This document shows positions 1 through 6,639 of a stretch of DNA of 10,298 bases, one piece after another. This DNA is from an uncultured Maritalea sp. Its GTDB lineage: Bacteria; Pseudomonadota; Alphaproteobacteria; Rhizobiales; Devosiaceae. The translations under genes were made by a program, and so were the position numbers. How positions within the stretch are numbered: position 1 is the first letter of the stretch; each line of letters opens with the position of its first letter. The notes beneath the pieces were generated by a model, which saw only the letters and a program-made list of their open reading frames with translations, searched no databases and was not told the origin of the DNA. The stretch is from NCBI GenBank assembly GCA_913055925.1, contig CAJXLH010000074.1, positions 1 to 10,298 of the forward strand, in the 5' to 3' direction.

Positions 1-551
1 TTCTTGTTTTTGCCTGCCAACACTCAAAAGAGCAATTGCAAGCGAATCTGCCACCAAACGCCACAACGCCGCTTTGCCCAAGCCTGTTTCGTCTGCCAAA
101 AGATCTACAAGTGGTGCTAACAATCGCTCGATGTTTTTCGCCAACGGAATTGGTGCGTCTTGTTTGCTGCAAACGGCAGCTTCTGCGTCGATTTTGACGT
201 CAAACACGGTGTATTCGCCACTTTCGCCACCCTCTTCCCAGTAAACGGTTCGAGGTGCGAAAGCCAAGCCATTTGGCTCAAAATGCCGGATCCAAGCGCC
301 GTGTGCAGCGAAAGCAGAAATGACAAGGCAGCATGACCAACTGATCCGCCCCATCAAGTACGCCGCCTTAAGCTTTTCATCGCCGGTTGGTTCTTTTTTT
401 CCATCAACTCAAGCAAGGTTTTGAGTTGAGAACTTGTTAGACGGGACAACGAAATCTGCTCAGAACCGACTTTGCCCATCGTCAACTTCGGTATGGACTC
501 TTCCTTCTGTTGAGAAAGCAAATGTCCAATTTTTTCAATAGCTTCGATCAC
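1..551 (-). pseudogene. FhuF-like ferric-siderophore reductase, N-terminal part, with apparent -1 frameshift; runs off left edge
   Basis: Likely role: cytoplasmic reduction of imported ferric siderophore to release Fe(II), as in E. coli FhuF. The first reading frame begins at a GTG (551-549), the only usable start after an in-frame TGA, and reads about 53 codons to LLELMEKK. It then stops at 356-354. The homologous-looking remainder lies in the -1 frame from 408 to 1, without stops: LMGRISWSCCLVISAF, a WIRHFEPNG segment, then NIERLLAPLVDLLAD and LWRLVADSLAIALL. The last part resembles the helical region of FhuF before its C-terminal Cys motif, which would lie beyond position 1. One extra A in the seven-A run at 394-400 would join the frames as MEKKEPTGDEKLKAAYLMG. 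Alternatives are an assembly error, a real broken gene, programmed frameshifting, or reinitiation at the TGATG overlap (356-352). Its divergent position beside siderophore transport genes supports the call. Family assignment is by memory of FhuF, so moderate. Confidence 0.65.
393..399 (-). other. A_AAA_AAG slippery heptamer at the frame change of the reductase gene
   Basis: Reading the minus strand in the frame of the GTG start, the codons are GAA AAA AAG, so the heptamer A AAA AAG falls exactly in the X XXY YYZ phase used for -1 slippage in bacterial dnaX. A -1 shift here enters the frame that carries the rest of the reductase. I see no strong upstream Shine-Dalgarno-like stimulator and only a weak possible 3-bp CCG/CGG stem just downstream, so a programmed event is not demonstrated. 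Confidence 0.35.
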
Positions 552-604
552 ATCAAATGCTCAACTTTGTGGCGCCTAGAAATTGGCATATATCAAAATG
601 GATT

Positions 605-610
605 ATTATA
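605..610 (-). promoter_or_regulatory. Candidate -10 element for the reductase gene
   Basis: The minus strand reads TATAAT, a perfect sigma-70-type -10 hexamer, about 54 bases upstream of the GTG start at 551. No good TTGACA-like -35 is present at the expected distance, so this rests on the -10 match and position only. Confidence 0.3.
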
Positions 611-657
611 CTCAAGTTTTTTTGTTCGGCCTATTGATATTCAATTTTAAATATGAC

Positions 658-671
658 ACTAGAAATCTAGT
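658..671. promoter_or_regulatory. 14-bp palindromic candidate operator upstream of siderophore operon
   Basis: ACTAGA and TCTAGT form perfect 6-bp arms around an AA spacer, centred about 51 bp upstream of the first binding-protein start codon. Position and symmetry suit a dimeric repressor, for example an iron regulator. The regulator's identity is unknown from this window. Confidence 0.4.
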
Positions 672-715
672 TAATTCAGGTCGCAGCGAATTTCTAACTG
701 AAAAAGAGTAGTTTC

Positions 716-1699
716 ATGACGAATCTCAAGCGACTTTCCCTCCTGTCGACCCTTGTCGCGGTGTGCGCTCTCGGCACACCAGCACTGGCACTTGAATGTA
801 AAGCAGGTCAGCGCCCGTTCTCACATGCAGAGGGCGAGACATGTATTCCAAAAGACCCGCAACGGATCATTGGATTACATGATCAAACCGTCACCCTCGC
901 CCTTGTGGAATTGGGCGCGCCCGTAGTCGGTTCAATGGGACGTGTGCAAAAGAAAGACAATAGCCTCTACATGCGATCCGTAGACATGCTCTTCGGCCTA
1001 GATTTCGAGAACTCGAACATCGAATATGTCGGCACATGGGATGCCATGGATTTCGAAAAAATGACGGCATTGAAGCCTGACTTGATCATCGGCAGACCGT
1101 ACGATGCTGAGGCACAAGAAAAATACGCAGCAATTGCGCCAACTATCTACATCGACAATGACCCGAAAGACCCAATGGCATTCGCCCGCCAAATCGCGGA
1201 CGCAGCCAACAAAATCGATGTTTATGAAGGCGAACTAGAACTTTACAAGGCGAACATCGAACGCGCGAAATTCGCCCTACCAGCAGCGAACGGTGCAGTT
1301 TATGCCAAAGTGCAGGGCTGGGAAGGCAAACTCAACATTTATGCTGGCTATGGCGGTCTGACCAAAGTTTTGGCAGATCTTGGATTTAAGCGAACAGCGT
1401 TTGCGCAAGAACTGAGCGACAAAGGTGTGGCATGGGGCGAAGAAGTTAGCGCCGAATTGCTGCCGCAACAGCAAGCTGATTACATCTTTGACACATATTC
1501 AATTGCTTATGGCGATAGTTTTGCGACACCTGGTGAGCGGATGGAAGAAGTACTGCCAACTTGGTGCAGCGTTCTCACGGCATGTGCAGAAGGCAAATAC
1601 ATCATTTTGCCGCGCGAATTGAGCACCGGTTTCTCATTCAAGCAACTCAATATGCTGATCCATTTGGTCACAACGAATGTGGCGCGCGCAGGTTCTTAG
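716..1699 (+). CDS. Periplasmic iron-siderophore ABC transporter substrate-binding protein (first of two), cysteine-containing type
   Basis: Predicted periplasmic binding protein that would deliver a ferric siderophore to the inner-membrane permease. Residues 1-25 form a typical Sec signal peptide (basic start, hydrophobic core, cleavage after ALA). The mature protein has the class III (FepB/FhuD/FecB-like) layout: PQRIIGLHDQTVTLALVELG near residues 48-67, then KPDLIIG (120-126), then a long linking helix (about residues 153-187) and a C-terminal lobe. The length of 327 aa is normal. Four cysteines remain after export, at residues 28, 43, 284 and 290. They are placed as two close pairs and suggest disulfides; Cys28 lacks a lipobox, so a lipoprotein is unlikely. 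The ATG at 716 follows an AAAGAG ribosome site and the divergent promoter region, making it the first gene of the operon. The ligand is unknown. It differs clearly from the second binding protein downstream. Confidence 0.85.
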   Translation: MTNLKRLSLLSTLVAVCALGTPALALECKAGQRPFSHAEGETCIPKDPQRIIGLHDQTVTLALVELGAPVVGSMGRVQKKDNSLYMRSVDMLFGLDFENSNIEYVGTWDAMDFEKMTALKPDLIIGRPYDAEAQEKYAAIAPTIYIDNDPKDPMAFARQIADAANKIDVYEGELELYKANIERAKFALPAANGAVYAKVQGWEGKLNIYAGYGGLTKVLADLGFKRTAFAQELSDKGVAWGEEVSAELLPQQQADYIFDTYSIAYGDSFATPGERMEEVLPTWCSVLTACAEGKYIILPRELSTGFSFKQLNMLIHLVTTNVARAGS

Positions 1700-1794
1700 A
1701 ACGCTCGGCCTAAAGACCATTTCTCATTTCTCAACAATCGCAACAAAGTCTCCTTCTAAAATGGCGACTTGCGGCAAATATTTGGATTTCCAAC

Positions 1795-2760
1795 ATGAAG
1801 ACCATCATTATAACAGTCGTTGCAATGCTATTAAGCGTGATCGTGCAAACAAGCGCAACGGCCCAAGATTTCCCTTTAACAATCGAACATAAGTTCGGCT
1901 CAACCACGATCGATCAACAGCCCGAGCGTGTCGCCTCAATCGATTATTCGGGCGTTGATAACCTATTGGCGCTCGGCGTGCAGCCGGTCACTATCCGATA
2001 TTGGTTCGGCGAAAACGAAGGTATCTTTCCTTGGGCGGCAGACCATCTCAATAGCTCTCCAATTGTTCTTAAAGGCTTAGACTTTGAACAAATCGCAGCT
2101 GCCAACCCTGATGTAATTATCGCTATCGCGTCGGGCATCACCAGCGAAGAATATGAAAAGCTCAGCAAAATTGCGCCGACCGTCGCCGTTGCGCCCGGCA
2201 TAGGTGATTTCGCCATGCCGTGGGACGCGCGCGCACTTATGGCAGGCAAAATTGTCGGCAAAGCAGCGGAGGCACAAGCAAAGGTTGATGCGCTAAAAGC
2301 AAAATTCAAATCTGCCGCCGACGCCAACCCGCATTGGCAGGGTCAATCAATGGCGATTTCATTTTTCTACGATGGTCTGCCGGGCGCCTTCACTTCTGTA
2401 GATACGCGATCTCAAGTGTTGGCCGAGTTCGGCTTCGTGGTGCCAAAAAACATCGATGAACTCGCAGGTGAAGGCAAGTTCTGGACGCCCTTCTCTGAGG
2501 AGCAAATTGAATATCTCGACACAGACCTCTTGGTTTGGACCTTCTCCGGCGATGAGGGACGCGACACCATCTTGAACTGGAAAGGCCGCGAGTTCCTCGC
2601 ACCTTCAAAAGAAGGCCGCGAACTATTCCTTGGTGACGGACCACGCGCCGCGTTCAGCTACGGCTCCCTGCTCAGCCTAGATCATTTGGTCGACGAACTG
2701 GTGCCTATGCTCGAAGCCGCGACAGACGGCGACCCAACAACCAACAAAGACAATCGATAA
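1795..2760 (+). CDS. Second periplasmic iron-siderophore ABC transporter substrate-binding protein
   Basis: Another class III periplasmic binding protein, 321 aa. Its signal peptide (residues 1-23) ends in ATA before QDF. The mature part starts with the usual beta-hairpin lead-in (LTIEHKFGSTTIDQQPERVA, 28-47), followed by GVDNLLALGV, the NPDVIIA strand (104-110), KLSKIAPTV (122-130), and a C-terminal lobe with LDTDLLVW (241-248). There is no cysteine in the mature chain, unlike its neighbour. It follows the first binding protein after a 95-bp gap (1700-1794) in which I see no promoter, terminator or gene. The ribosome site before ATG 1795 is weak. It probably shares the single downstream permease/ATPase set and widens ligand range, or serves as a separate chaperone for a second siderophore; that is inference. 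Confidence 0.85.
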   Translation: MKTIIITVVAMLLSVIVQTSATAQDFPLTIEHKFGSTTIDQQPERVASIDYSGVDNLLALGVQPVTIRYWFGENEGIFPWAADHLNSSPIVLKGLDFEQIAAANPDVIIAIASGITSEEYEKLSKIAPTVAVAPGIGDFAMPWDARALMAGKIVGKAAEAQAKVDALKAKFKSAADANPHWQGQSMAISFFYDGLPGAFTSVDTRSQVLAEFGFVVPKNIDELAGEGKFWTPFSEEQIEYLDTDLLVWTFSGDEGRDTILNWKGREFLAPSKEGRELFLGDGPRAAFSYGSLLSLDHLVDELVPMLEAATDGDPTTNKDNR

Positions 2761-2774
2761 GAAATTCAACACGT

Positions 2775-2795
2775 TGGCGCAAACATTGTGCGCCA
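2775..2795 (+). repeat. Intercistronic hairpin between binding-protein and ATPase genes
   Basis: TGGCGCA (2775-2781) and TGCGCCA (2789-2795) form a perfect 7-bp G+C-rich stem with a 7-base loop, in the 74-bp gap after the second binding-protein gene. It is followed by a C-rich rather than U-rich tract, so it is not a standard intrinsic terminator. Such stem-loops after binding-protein genes often protect the upstream mRNA or partly attenuate read-through, which would keep binding proteins in excess over the membrane parts. Confidence 0.5.
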
Positions 2796-2834
2796 GCGCT
2801 CCCCCTCTGACGAGCTGTATGGGATTAATCAACG

Positions 2835-3686
2835 ATGGCACAACTCAATGCGCAAAAAGCTTTCGAAATACTAGATCGTCAAATCTACGTCGACTCATCG
2901 GCAGCGCCTGCCCTAGCTGTCAATTCCGTTTACGGTGGATATGGCGAAACCACCATTCTCCAAAATGTCAGTTTGGATATCCCTGAAGGGAAAATCACAA
3001 TTTTGGTCGGCCCAAACGGCTGCGGAAAATCGACGCTTCTGAAAACGATCGCGCGCGTACTTCAGCCAGAAAGTGGTGAAGTGCTGCTTGGGGACAGAAA
3101 CGTCCATAAAATGCCCACCAAATCTGTAGCGCTTGAGATGGCCTTACTGGCGCAAGGGCCAATTGCGCCGGAAGGATTGACGGTTAGAGAGCTTGTCGCA
3201 CAGGGTCGTTTCCCGCACCAATCCTTTCTTCGCCAATGGACAACCGAGGACGCGAGAGCCGTGGACGACGCTATGGCCGCGACCGACATTATTCAATTTG
3301 CCGACCGGCCTGTGTCATCTCTATCAGGCGGGCAACGTCAACGCTGTTGGATCGCGATGTCTTTGGCGCAGGACACTGACATAATTCTCCTTGATGAACC
3401 CACAACGTTCCTTGATCTCAAGGTGCAAGTGGACGTTATGAACCTCCTCACGAAAACGGCCCGAGATGCCCACAAAACAATGGTCGTGGTGTTGCACGAG
3501 CTAAACATCGCCGCGACTTACGCCGATAAGCTGGTGATGATGCGCGACGGTGAAATCGTTGCAAATGGAGATGTTCAAGAGGTGTTTACAGCCGAAAACC
3601 TCAGGTCAGTATTTGATCTGGATGCCAATGTAATCGTCGACCAACAAAGCGGTCGCCCCGTTTGTGTGCCGGTGATCGCGAGATAG
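2835..3686 (+). CDS. Iron-siderophore ABC transporter ATPase (FepC/FecE-like)
   Basis: Cytoplasmic nucleotide-binding subunit that powers import through the two permeases downstream. All ABC motifs are intact: Walker A GPNGCGKST (59-67), Q-loop Gln107, signature LSGGQ (163-167), Walker B IILLDEP (183-189), D-loop LDL (193-195) and switch His221 in VLHELN. The protein is 283 aa, slightly longer than usual because about 30 residues precede the first beta strand (VYGGYGETTILQNVSL); no later in-frame start is obvious before that strand, so ATG 2835 is kept. The stop lies 3 bases before the next start, consistent with one transcript and coupled translation. The exact siderophore class cannot be told from the ATPase. 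Confidence 0.93.
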   Translation: MAQLNAQKAFEILDRQIYVDSSAAPALAVNSVYGGYGETTILQNVSLDIPEGKITILVGPNGCGKSTLLKTIARVLQPESGEVLLGDRNVHKMPTKSVALEMALLAQGPIAPEGLTVRELVAQGRFPHQSFLRQWTTEDARAVDDAMAATDIIQFADRPVSSLSGGQRQRCWIAMSLAQDTDIILLDEPTTFLDLKVQVDVMNLLTKTARDAHKTMVVVLHELNIAATYADKLVMMRDGEIVANGDVQEVFTAENLRSVFDLDANVIVDQQSGRPVCVPVIAR

Positions 3687-3689
3687 ATC

Positions 3690-4700
3690 ATGGCAACTGC
3701 AAACACAAATCTAAGATTGGCAGGCGAATCCTCGCGCGCACTCATGTGCATAGGCGCAATCATCTTCTTTTTTGCGCTGCATATTTCAGTTGGCGCAAAA
3801 CACATTCCGCTCGCCAATGTTTTTGACGCTTTCTTGAGCTACGATGCAAAGGTTTTTGACCACATCGTCATCTGGGACTTGCGCTTGCCCCGCGCCATCA
3901 TTGCCTTGGTTGTTGGAGCTTGCCTCGCTGTTTCCGGCGCTTTAATGCAAGGCGTCACGCGAAATGCCCTCGCCGACCCTGGATTACTCGGCTTGCTTTC
4001 AGGCGCATCCTTTGCCGTTGTGATTGGTTACTATTTTTTTGGCTCCACGGTCATGCCGTTTTTGCCGATGCTCGCTTCAGCCGGTGCTTTGGTGGCCGCC
4101 TGCCTTGTTTGGTGGATCGCTACAGCCGCTCCGGGTGGCGCTCGTCCGCTGACGCTCATCCTTTCGGGCGCTGCCGTGACAGCGTTTCTCGCCGCCATCA
4201 TTTCAGGCGTGCAATTACTCGATCAAGATAATTTCCAAAACCTACGTGTTTGGCTAACAGGGTCCATTTCCGGGTCCCGTTTTGAGGTCCTGTATTGGTG
4301 CACTCCTTGGTTGATCGGCAGTTCGGCGATCACGCTTTATGTTGCGCGCCAAGTGACATCTCTCGCAATGGGGGATGAAGTTGCCGTTGGTCTTGGCGTC
4401 AATGTGGCCAAGATAAAAATGCTCGTCTTGTTAGCTGTCGTCGGCCTTACCTCATGCGCTGTCGCTTTGGCTGGCCCCATGGGATTCATCGGCCTCGTTA
4501 TTCCCCATGTGGTCCGGCTTTTTGTCGGCACTGATTATGCGCGCGTTGTGCCGTATAGCGCTCTTGTTGGGGCTGCCTATTTGTTGTTGGTCGATATTGT
4601 CGCGCGCATGGCCTTGGCGCCGGTCGAAATTTCAACCGGACTTGTCACTTCCTTGTTGGGCGCTCCCTTCTTTGTTTGGCTGGTGAAAGCAAAACTATGA
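3690..4700 (+). CDS. FecCD/BtuC-family siderophore ABC transporter permease, first subunit
   Basis: Inner-membrane permease of 336 aa, the usual size for a FecCD/BtuC-family subunit with around ten membrane helices. Diagnostic stretches are RLPRAIIALVVGACLAVSGA (65-84), MQGVTRNALADPGLLG (86-101) and, toward the C-terminus, VALAGPMGFIGLVIPHVVRL (258-277), which covers the cytoplasmic coupling region that contacts the ATPase. It begins 3 bases after the ATPase stop. Its own stop overlaps the next gene as ATGA (4697-4700). It is expected to heterodimerise with the second permease. Confidence 0.92.
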   Translation: MATANTNLRLAGESSRALMCIGAIIFFFALHISVGAKHIPLANVFDAFLSYDAKVFDHIVIWDLRLPRAIIALVVGACLAVSGALMQGVTRNALADPGLLGLLSGASFAVVIGYYFFGSTVMPFLPMLASAGALVAACLVWWIATAAPGGARPLTLILSGAAVTAFLAAIISGVQLLDQDNFQNLRVWLTGSISGSRFEVLYWCTPWLIGSSAITLYVARQVTSLAMGDEVAVGLGVNVAKIKMLVLLAVVGLTSCAVALAGPMGFIGLVIPHVVRLFVGTDYARVVPYSALVGAAYLLLVDIVARMALAPVEISTGLVTSLLGAPFFVWLVKAKL

Positions 4701-5749
4701 ACAACTCACTGACTATACGTGCGTTCAACGAACGCTTCGCCGTCCTGTTGCCGGTGCGCGCAATTTGGGTTTTGTTGGCTTTGGTTGCGGCAATAGCAAT
4801 TGTCGTCATTTGGTCACTAATGACAGGCAGCTATCCGCTAACAGTAACCCAAGTCATCGAGATATTGCGCAATGCGCCGGACGGTAAAACAGGCACCACT
4901 ATTGTTTGGGAGTTCCGTTTTCCGCGAGCGGTCGTTTCGGTCATGGTCGGCGCGCTGCTGGCGCTATCCGGCGCGACTTTGCAAAATGTCACCAGAAACC
5001 CTTTGGCAGACCCTTCATTGGTGGGCGTATCCCAAGGTGCGAGCTTTGCGGTGGTCTTCCTGACCATTTTGATGCCAGAAGTAGGCTATTACTATAGGCC
5101 ACTTTACGCTTTTGGCGGCGCACTTGCTGTCGCCGCCCTCATCCAATGGATTTCTGTGCGAAAAACGGATGGCGCCACCATGCGCTTTATTTTGACAGGC
5201 GTTGGCGTCGCGGCATTCATCTCTGCAGGCACATCCGCCATGCTGACCTATGGCGATATTGACCGCGCTATGACTGCACTGGCGTGGCTCGCGGGGTCGG
5301 TACACACATCTAATTGGAGTGATGTGTGGATCACATCTGTTTGCTTTGCCCTATTGCTGCCGGTTCTTCTATGGGCCTCGCGCCCCATGGCTGCAATGCG
5401 CATGGGCCCCGACGCAGCGACGGGACTTGGCGTTAATGTCAAATGGGGGCGAATTGGGTTGATTACGCTGTCTGTGGCTCTAGCAGCAATTGCCGTATCT
5501 GCCGTTGGGCCGCTCGGCTTTGTCGGCCTCATCGCACCGCATGTGACGCGGCGTCTTGTTCATGCCGGCGTTGGGCTACACCTAGCCATCACCGCAGCTG
5601 TTGGTGGCTTGCTCGTCGCCTCAGCGGATCTGATCGGACGCGCCGCTTTTGCACCAGTGCAGATCCCCGCAGGCATCATCACCGCTGTTGTCGGCGTACC
5701 AATTTTCATTTGGCTGATTTTGCGTCAAAACGAAAAAGGGGAATTATGA
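4697..5749 (+). CDS. FecCD/BtuC-family siderophore ABC transporter permease, second subunit
   Basis: Partner permease, 350 aa from the chosen start. I place the start at ATG 4697 because it forms an ATGA overlap with the preceding stop and has GGTGAAAG just upstream; a TTG at 4676 would add seven residues but is less likely. The family signature is clear: FRFPRAVVSVMVGALLALSG (73-92), QNVTRNPLADPSLVG (96-110), and GPLGFVGLIAPHVTRRLV (271-288) as the ATPase-coupling segment. One long N-terminal hydrophobic helix spans about residues 20-42. It is the last clear gene of the operon; its end carries a strong ribosome site for something further downstream that is no longer evident. Confidence 0.92.
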   Translation: MNNSLTIRAFNERFAVLLPVRAIWVLLALVAAIAIVVIWSLMTGSYPLTVTQVIEILRNAPDGKTGTTIVWEFRFPRAVVSVMVGALLALSGATLQNVTRNPLADPSLVGVSQGASFAVVFLTILMPEVGYYYRPLYAFGGALAVAALIQWISVRKTDGATMRFILTGVGVAAFISAGTSAMLTYGDIDRAMTALAWLAGSVHTSNWSDVWITSVCFALLLPVLLWASRPMAAMRMGPDAATGLGVNVKWGRIGLITLSVALAAIAVSAVGPLGFVGLIAPHVTRRLVHAGVGLHLAITAAVGGLLVASADLIGRAAFAPVQIPAGIITAVVGVPIFIWLILRQNEKGEL

Positions 5750-5856
5750 GCGAAGTTATATGCTGGAAATCAACAATTAGAACGATAAATTGTAGATACG
5801 AGCAGCATTTGCCCCAAAGATTTTTCGTTGCACATCTTCGGGTTCTTCACCAATAA
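5738..5856 (+). other. Ribosome site plus 36-codon ORF at end of iron operon, possible stub of a lost gene
   Basis: AGGGGA (5737-5742) is followed at short spacing by ATG 5746, which overlaps the permease stop as ATGA, the same arrangement used between the two permeases. The ORF reads MSEVICWKSTIRTINCRYEQ and ends at 5856, but from 5777 on it is antisense to the amidohydrolase gene. The simplest reading is that the operon once continued and was cut by a rearrangement. A genuine short peptide is possible but unsupported, since nothing in it is recognisable. Confidence 0.25.
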
Positions 5857-6628
5857 TAGCCCGGGTTATATCGATCCAATCGGGCAAATCCTTGGCCATA
5901 TTCACTACAGGCCAATCACTACCCCAAACACACCTATCCGCACCGAATTGTTCAACCACAAATTCAATGTATGGGCGAACTGCGCTCAAGCGGTCTTGGT
6001 CTGGACCGCAATAGGCAACAACACCGGAAATTTTGCAGGCCACATGATCCATCTTTGCAAGTTCCGATATTCGTAACTTCCAATCATTCATATCGCCTCC
6101 TGCAATATTTGGCACACCGCAGTGGTTAAGGATGAGCCGAGTGTTGTCGCAAACACTCGCGAGCTCAATGGCAACGCCGAGCTGACTTTCCAAAAAACAC
6201 ATGTCGAACGTTTTGTCCGATTGTCCGATCTTTTTGACGTTTTCTCTGAATGTCTGATTTTGTGAAACGCTATCATCAACAACATGCAAGATGCGACGAT
6301 AACCACATACAAGCGGATCGAGCGATGTTTGCTCAATCCACTCGTCAAACTCTTCCTCATACTCAGGAAATGCCGCGGCGATCACACCAGCTGTATTGTT
6401 GTTCTCGGATGCGGCGAGACTAAGCGCGAACTCGGTTTCCGCCCGATAAAATGCTTCATCGACACCCGTTTCCATGAAAATGGATGCTTCAACATGGTCG
6501 CCAACGAGCGTCGCATAGGCTTCCACATCATATTTTGTGTCAGCGAGTACCGCGATGTCTTTCGCCCAAGAATAGGAAAAGTGCTCCGGATACATTAAGT
6601 GCTGATGAGTGTCGATAAACTGAAGCAT
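5777..6628 (-). CDS. COG3618-type amidohydrolase, probable sugar-acid lactonase
   Basis: Metal-dependent hydrolase of the amidohydrolase superfamily, 283 aa, likely opening an aldonolactone (L-fucono- or related lactone) to the acid. Visible motifs: DTHQHL with the HxH pair (His8, His10), GYRRILH with His115, LNHCG with His169, and VWGSDWPV with Asp238, the usual metal and catalytic positions of this group. Related enzymes are encoded in L-fucose and L-rhamnose oxidative clusters. The ATG at 6628 is preceded by a near-perfect GGAGGAG, 11 bases after the upstream stop. It is the last gene of the catabolic operon although its reaction would come early in the route. A 4-pyrone or dicarboxylate lactonase of the same family is an alternative. 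Confidence 0.82.
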   Translation of the reverse strand: MLQFIDTHQHLMYPEHFSYSWAKDIAVLADTKYDVEAYATLVGDHVEASIFMETGVDEAFYRAETEFALSLAASENNNTAGVIAAAFPEYEEEFDEWIEQTSLDPLVCGYRRILHVVDDSVSQNQTFRENVKKIGQSDKTFDMCFLESQLGVAIELASVCDNTRLILNHCGVPNIAGGDMNDWKLRISELAKMDHVACKISGVVAYCGPDQDRLSAVRPYIEFVVEQFGADRCVWGSDWPVVNMAKDLPDWIDITRAIIGEEPEDVQRKIFGANAARIYNLSF

Positions 6629-6630
6629 TT

Positions 6631-6638
6631 ACTCCTCC
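6631..6638 (-). promoter_or_regulatory. Strong ribosome-binding site of the amidohydrolase gene
   Basis: The minus strand reads GGAGGAGT just before ATG 6628, the strongest Shine-Dalgarno match in the window. It fixes the start of the amidohydrolase and contrasts with the weak site of the gene ahead of it. Confidence 0.75.
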
Positions 6639-6639
6639 A

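Larger units (their letters stand above)
552..715. promoter_or_regulatory. Divergent promoter/operator region between reductase and siderophore-transport operon
   Basis: This 164-bp A+T-rich gap separates the two divergently oriented iron genes and must hold both promoters. TAGAAAT occurs at 577-583 and 660-666 on the plus strand (as CTAGAAAT at 576-583 and 659-666) and inverted as ATTTCTA at 690-696. The middle copy is part of a perfect 14-bp palindrome, ACTAGA-AA-TCTAGT (658-671). A second imperfect dyad, TGATATT-N8-AATATGA, lies at about 635-656. The TAGAA core loosely recalls the iron control element bound by Irr in alphaproteobacteria, but the full consensus is not present. Iron-responsive control is an inference from context. 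Confidence 0.5.

Noticed and set aside
1691..1702. Small GTTC-TTA-GAAC dyad over the stop codon of the first binding-protein gene
   Set aside because: Four-base arms are expected by chance and no U-tract follows.
1944..2327. 127-codon minus-strand ORF inside the second binding-protein gene
   Set aside because: Ala/Ser-rich composition typical of antisense reading of a coding strand; the plus-strand product has a signal peptide and family motifs.
4676..4696. TTG start giving a longer second permease
   Set aside because: The ATG at 4697 has an ATGA overlap with the previous stop and a better-placed ribosome site; the extra residues are not part of the family fold.
5443..5745. Plus-strand ORF overlapping the second permease in another frame
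   Set aside because: Arg/Cys/Ser-rich shadow of the permease; only its last 36 codons, behind the ribosome site at 5737, were considered further.
5773..5793. ACAATT/AATTGT inverted repeat in the convergent junction as a terminator
   Set aside because: Only 6 A+T-rich pairs with a 9-base loop and no U-tract; too weak to call a terminator.
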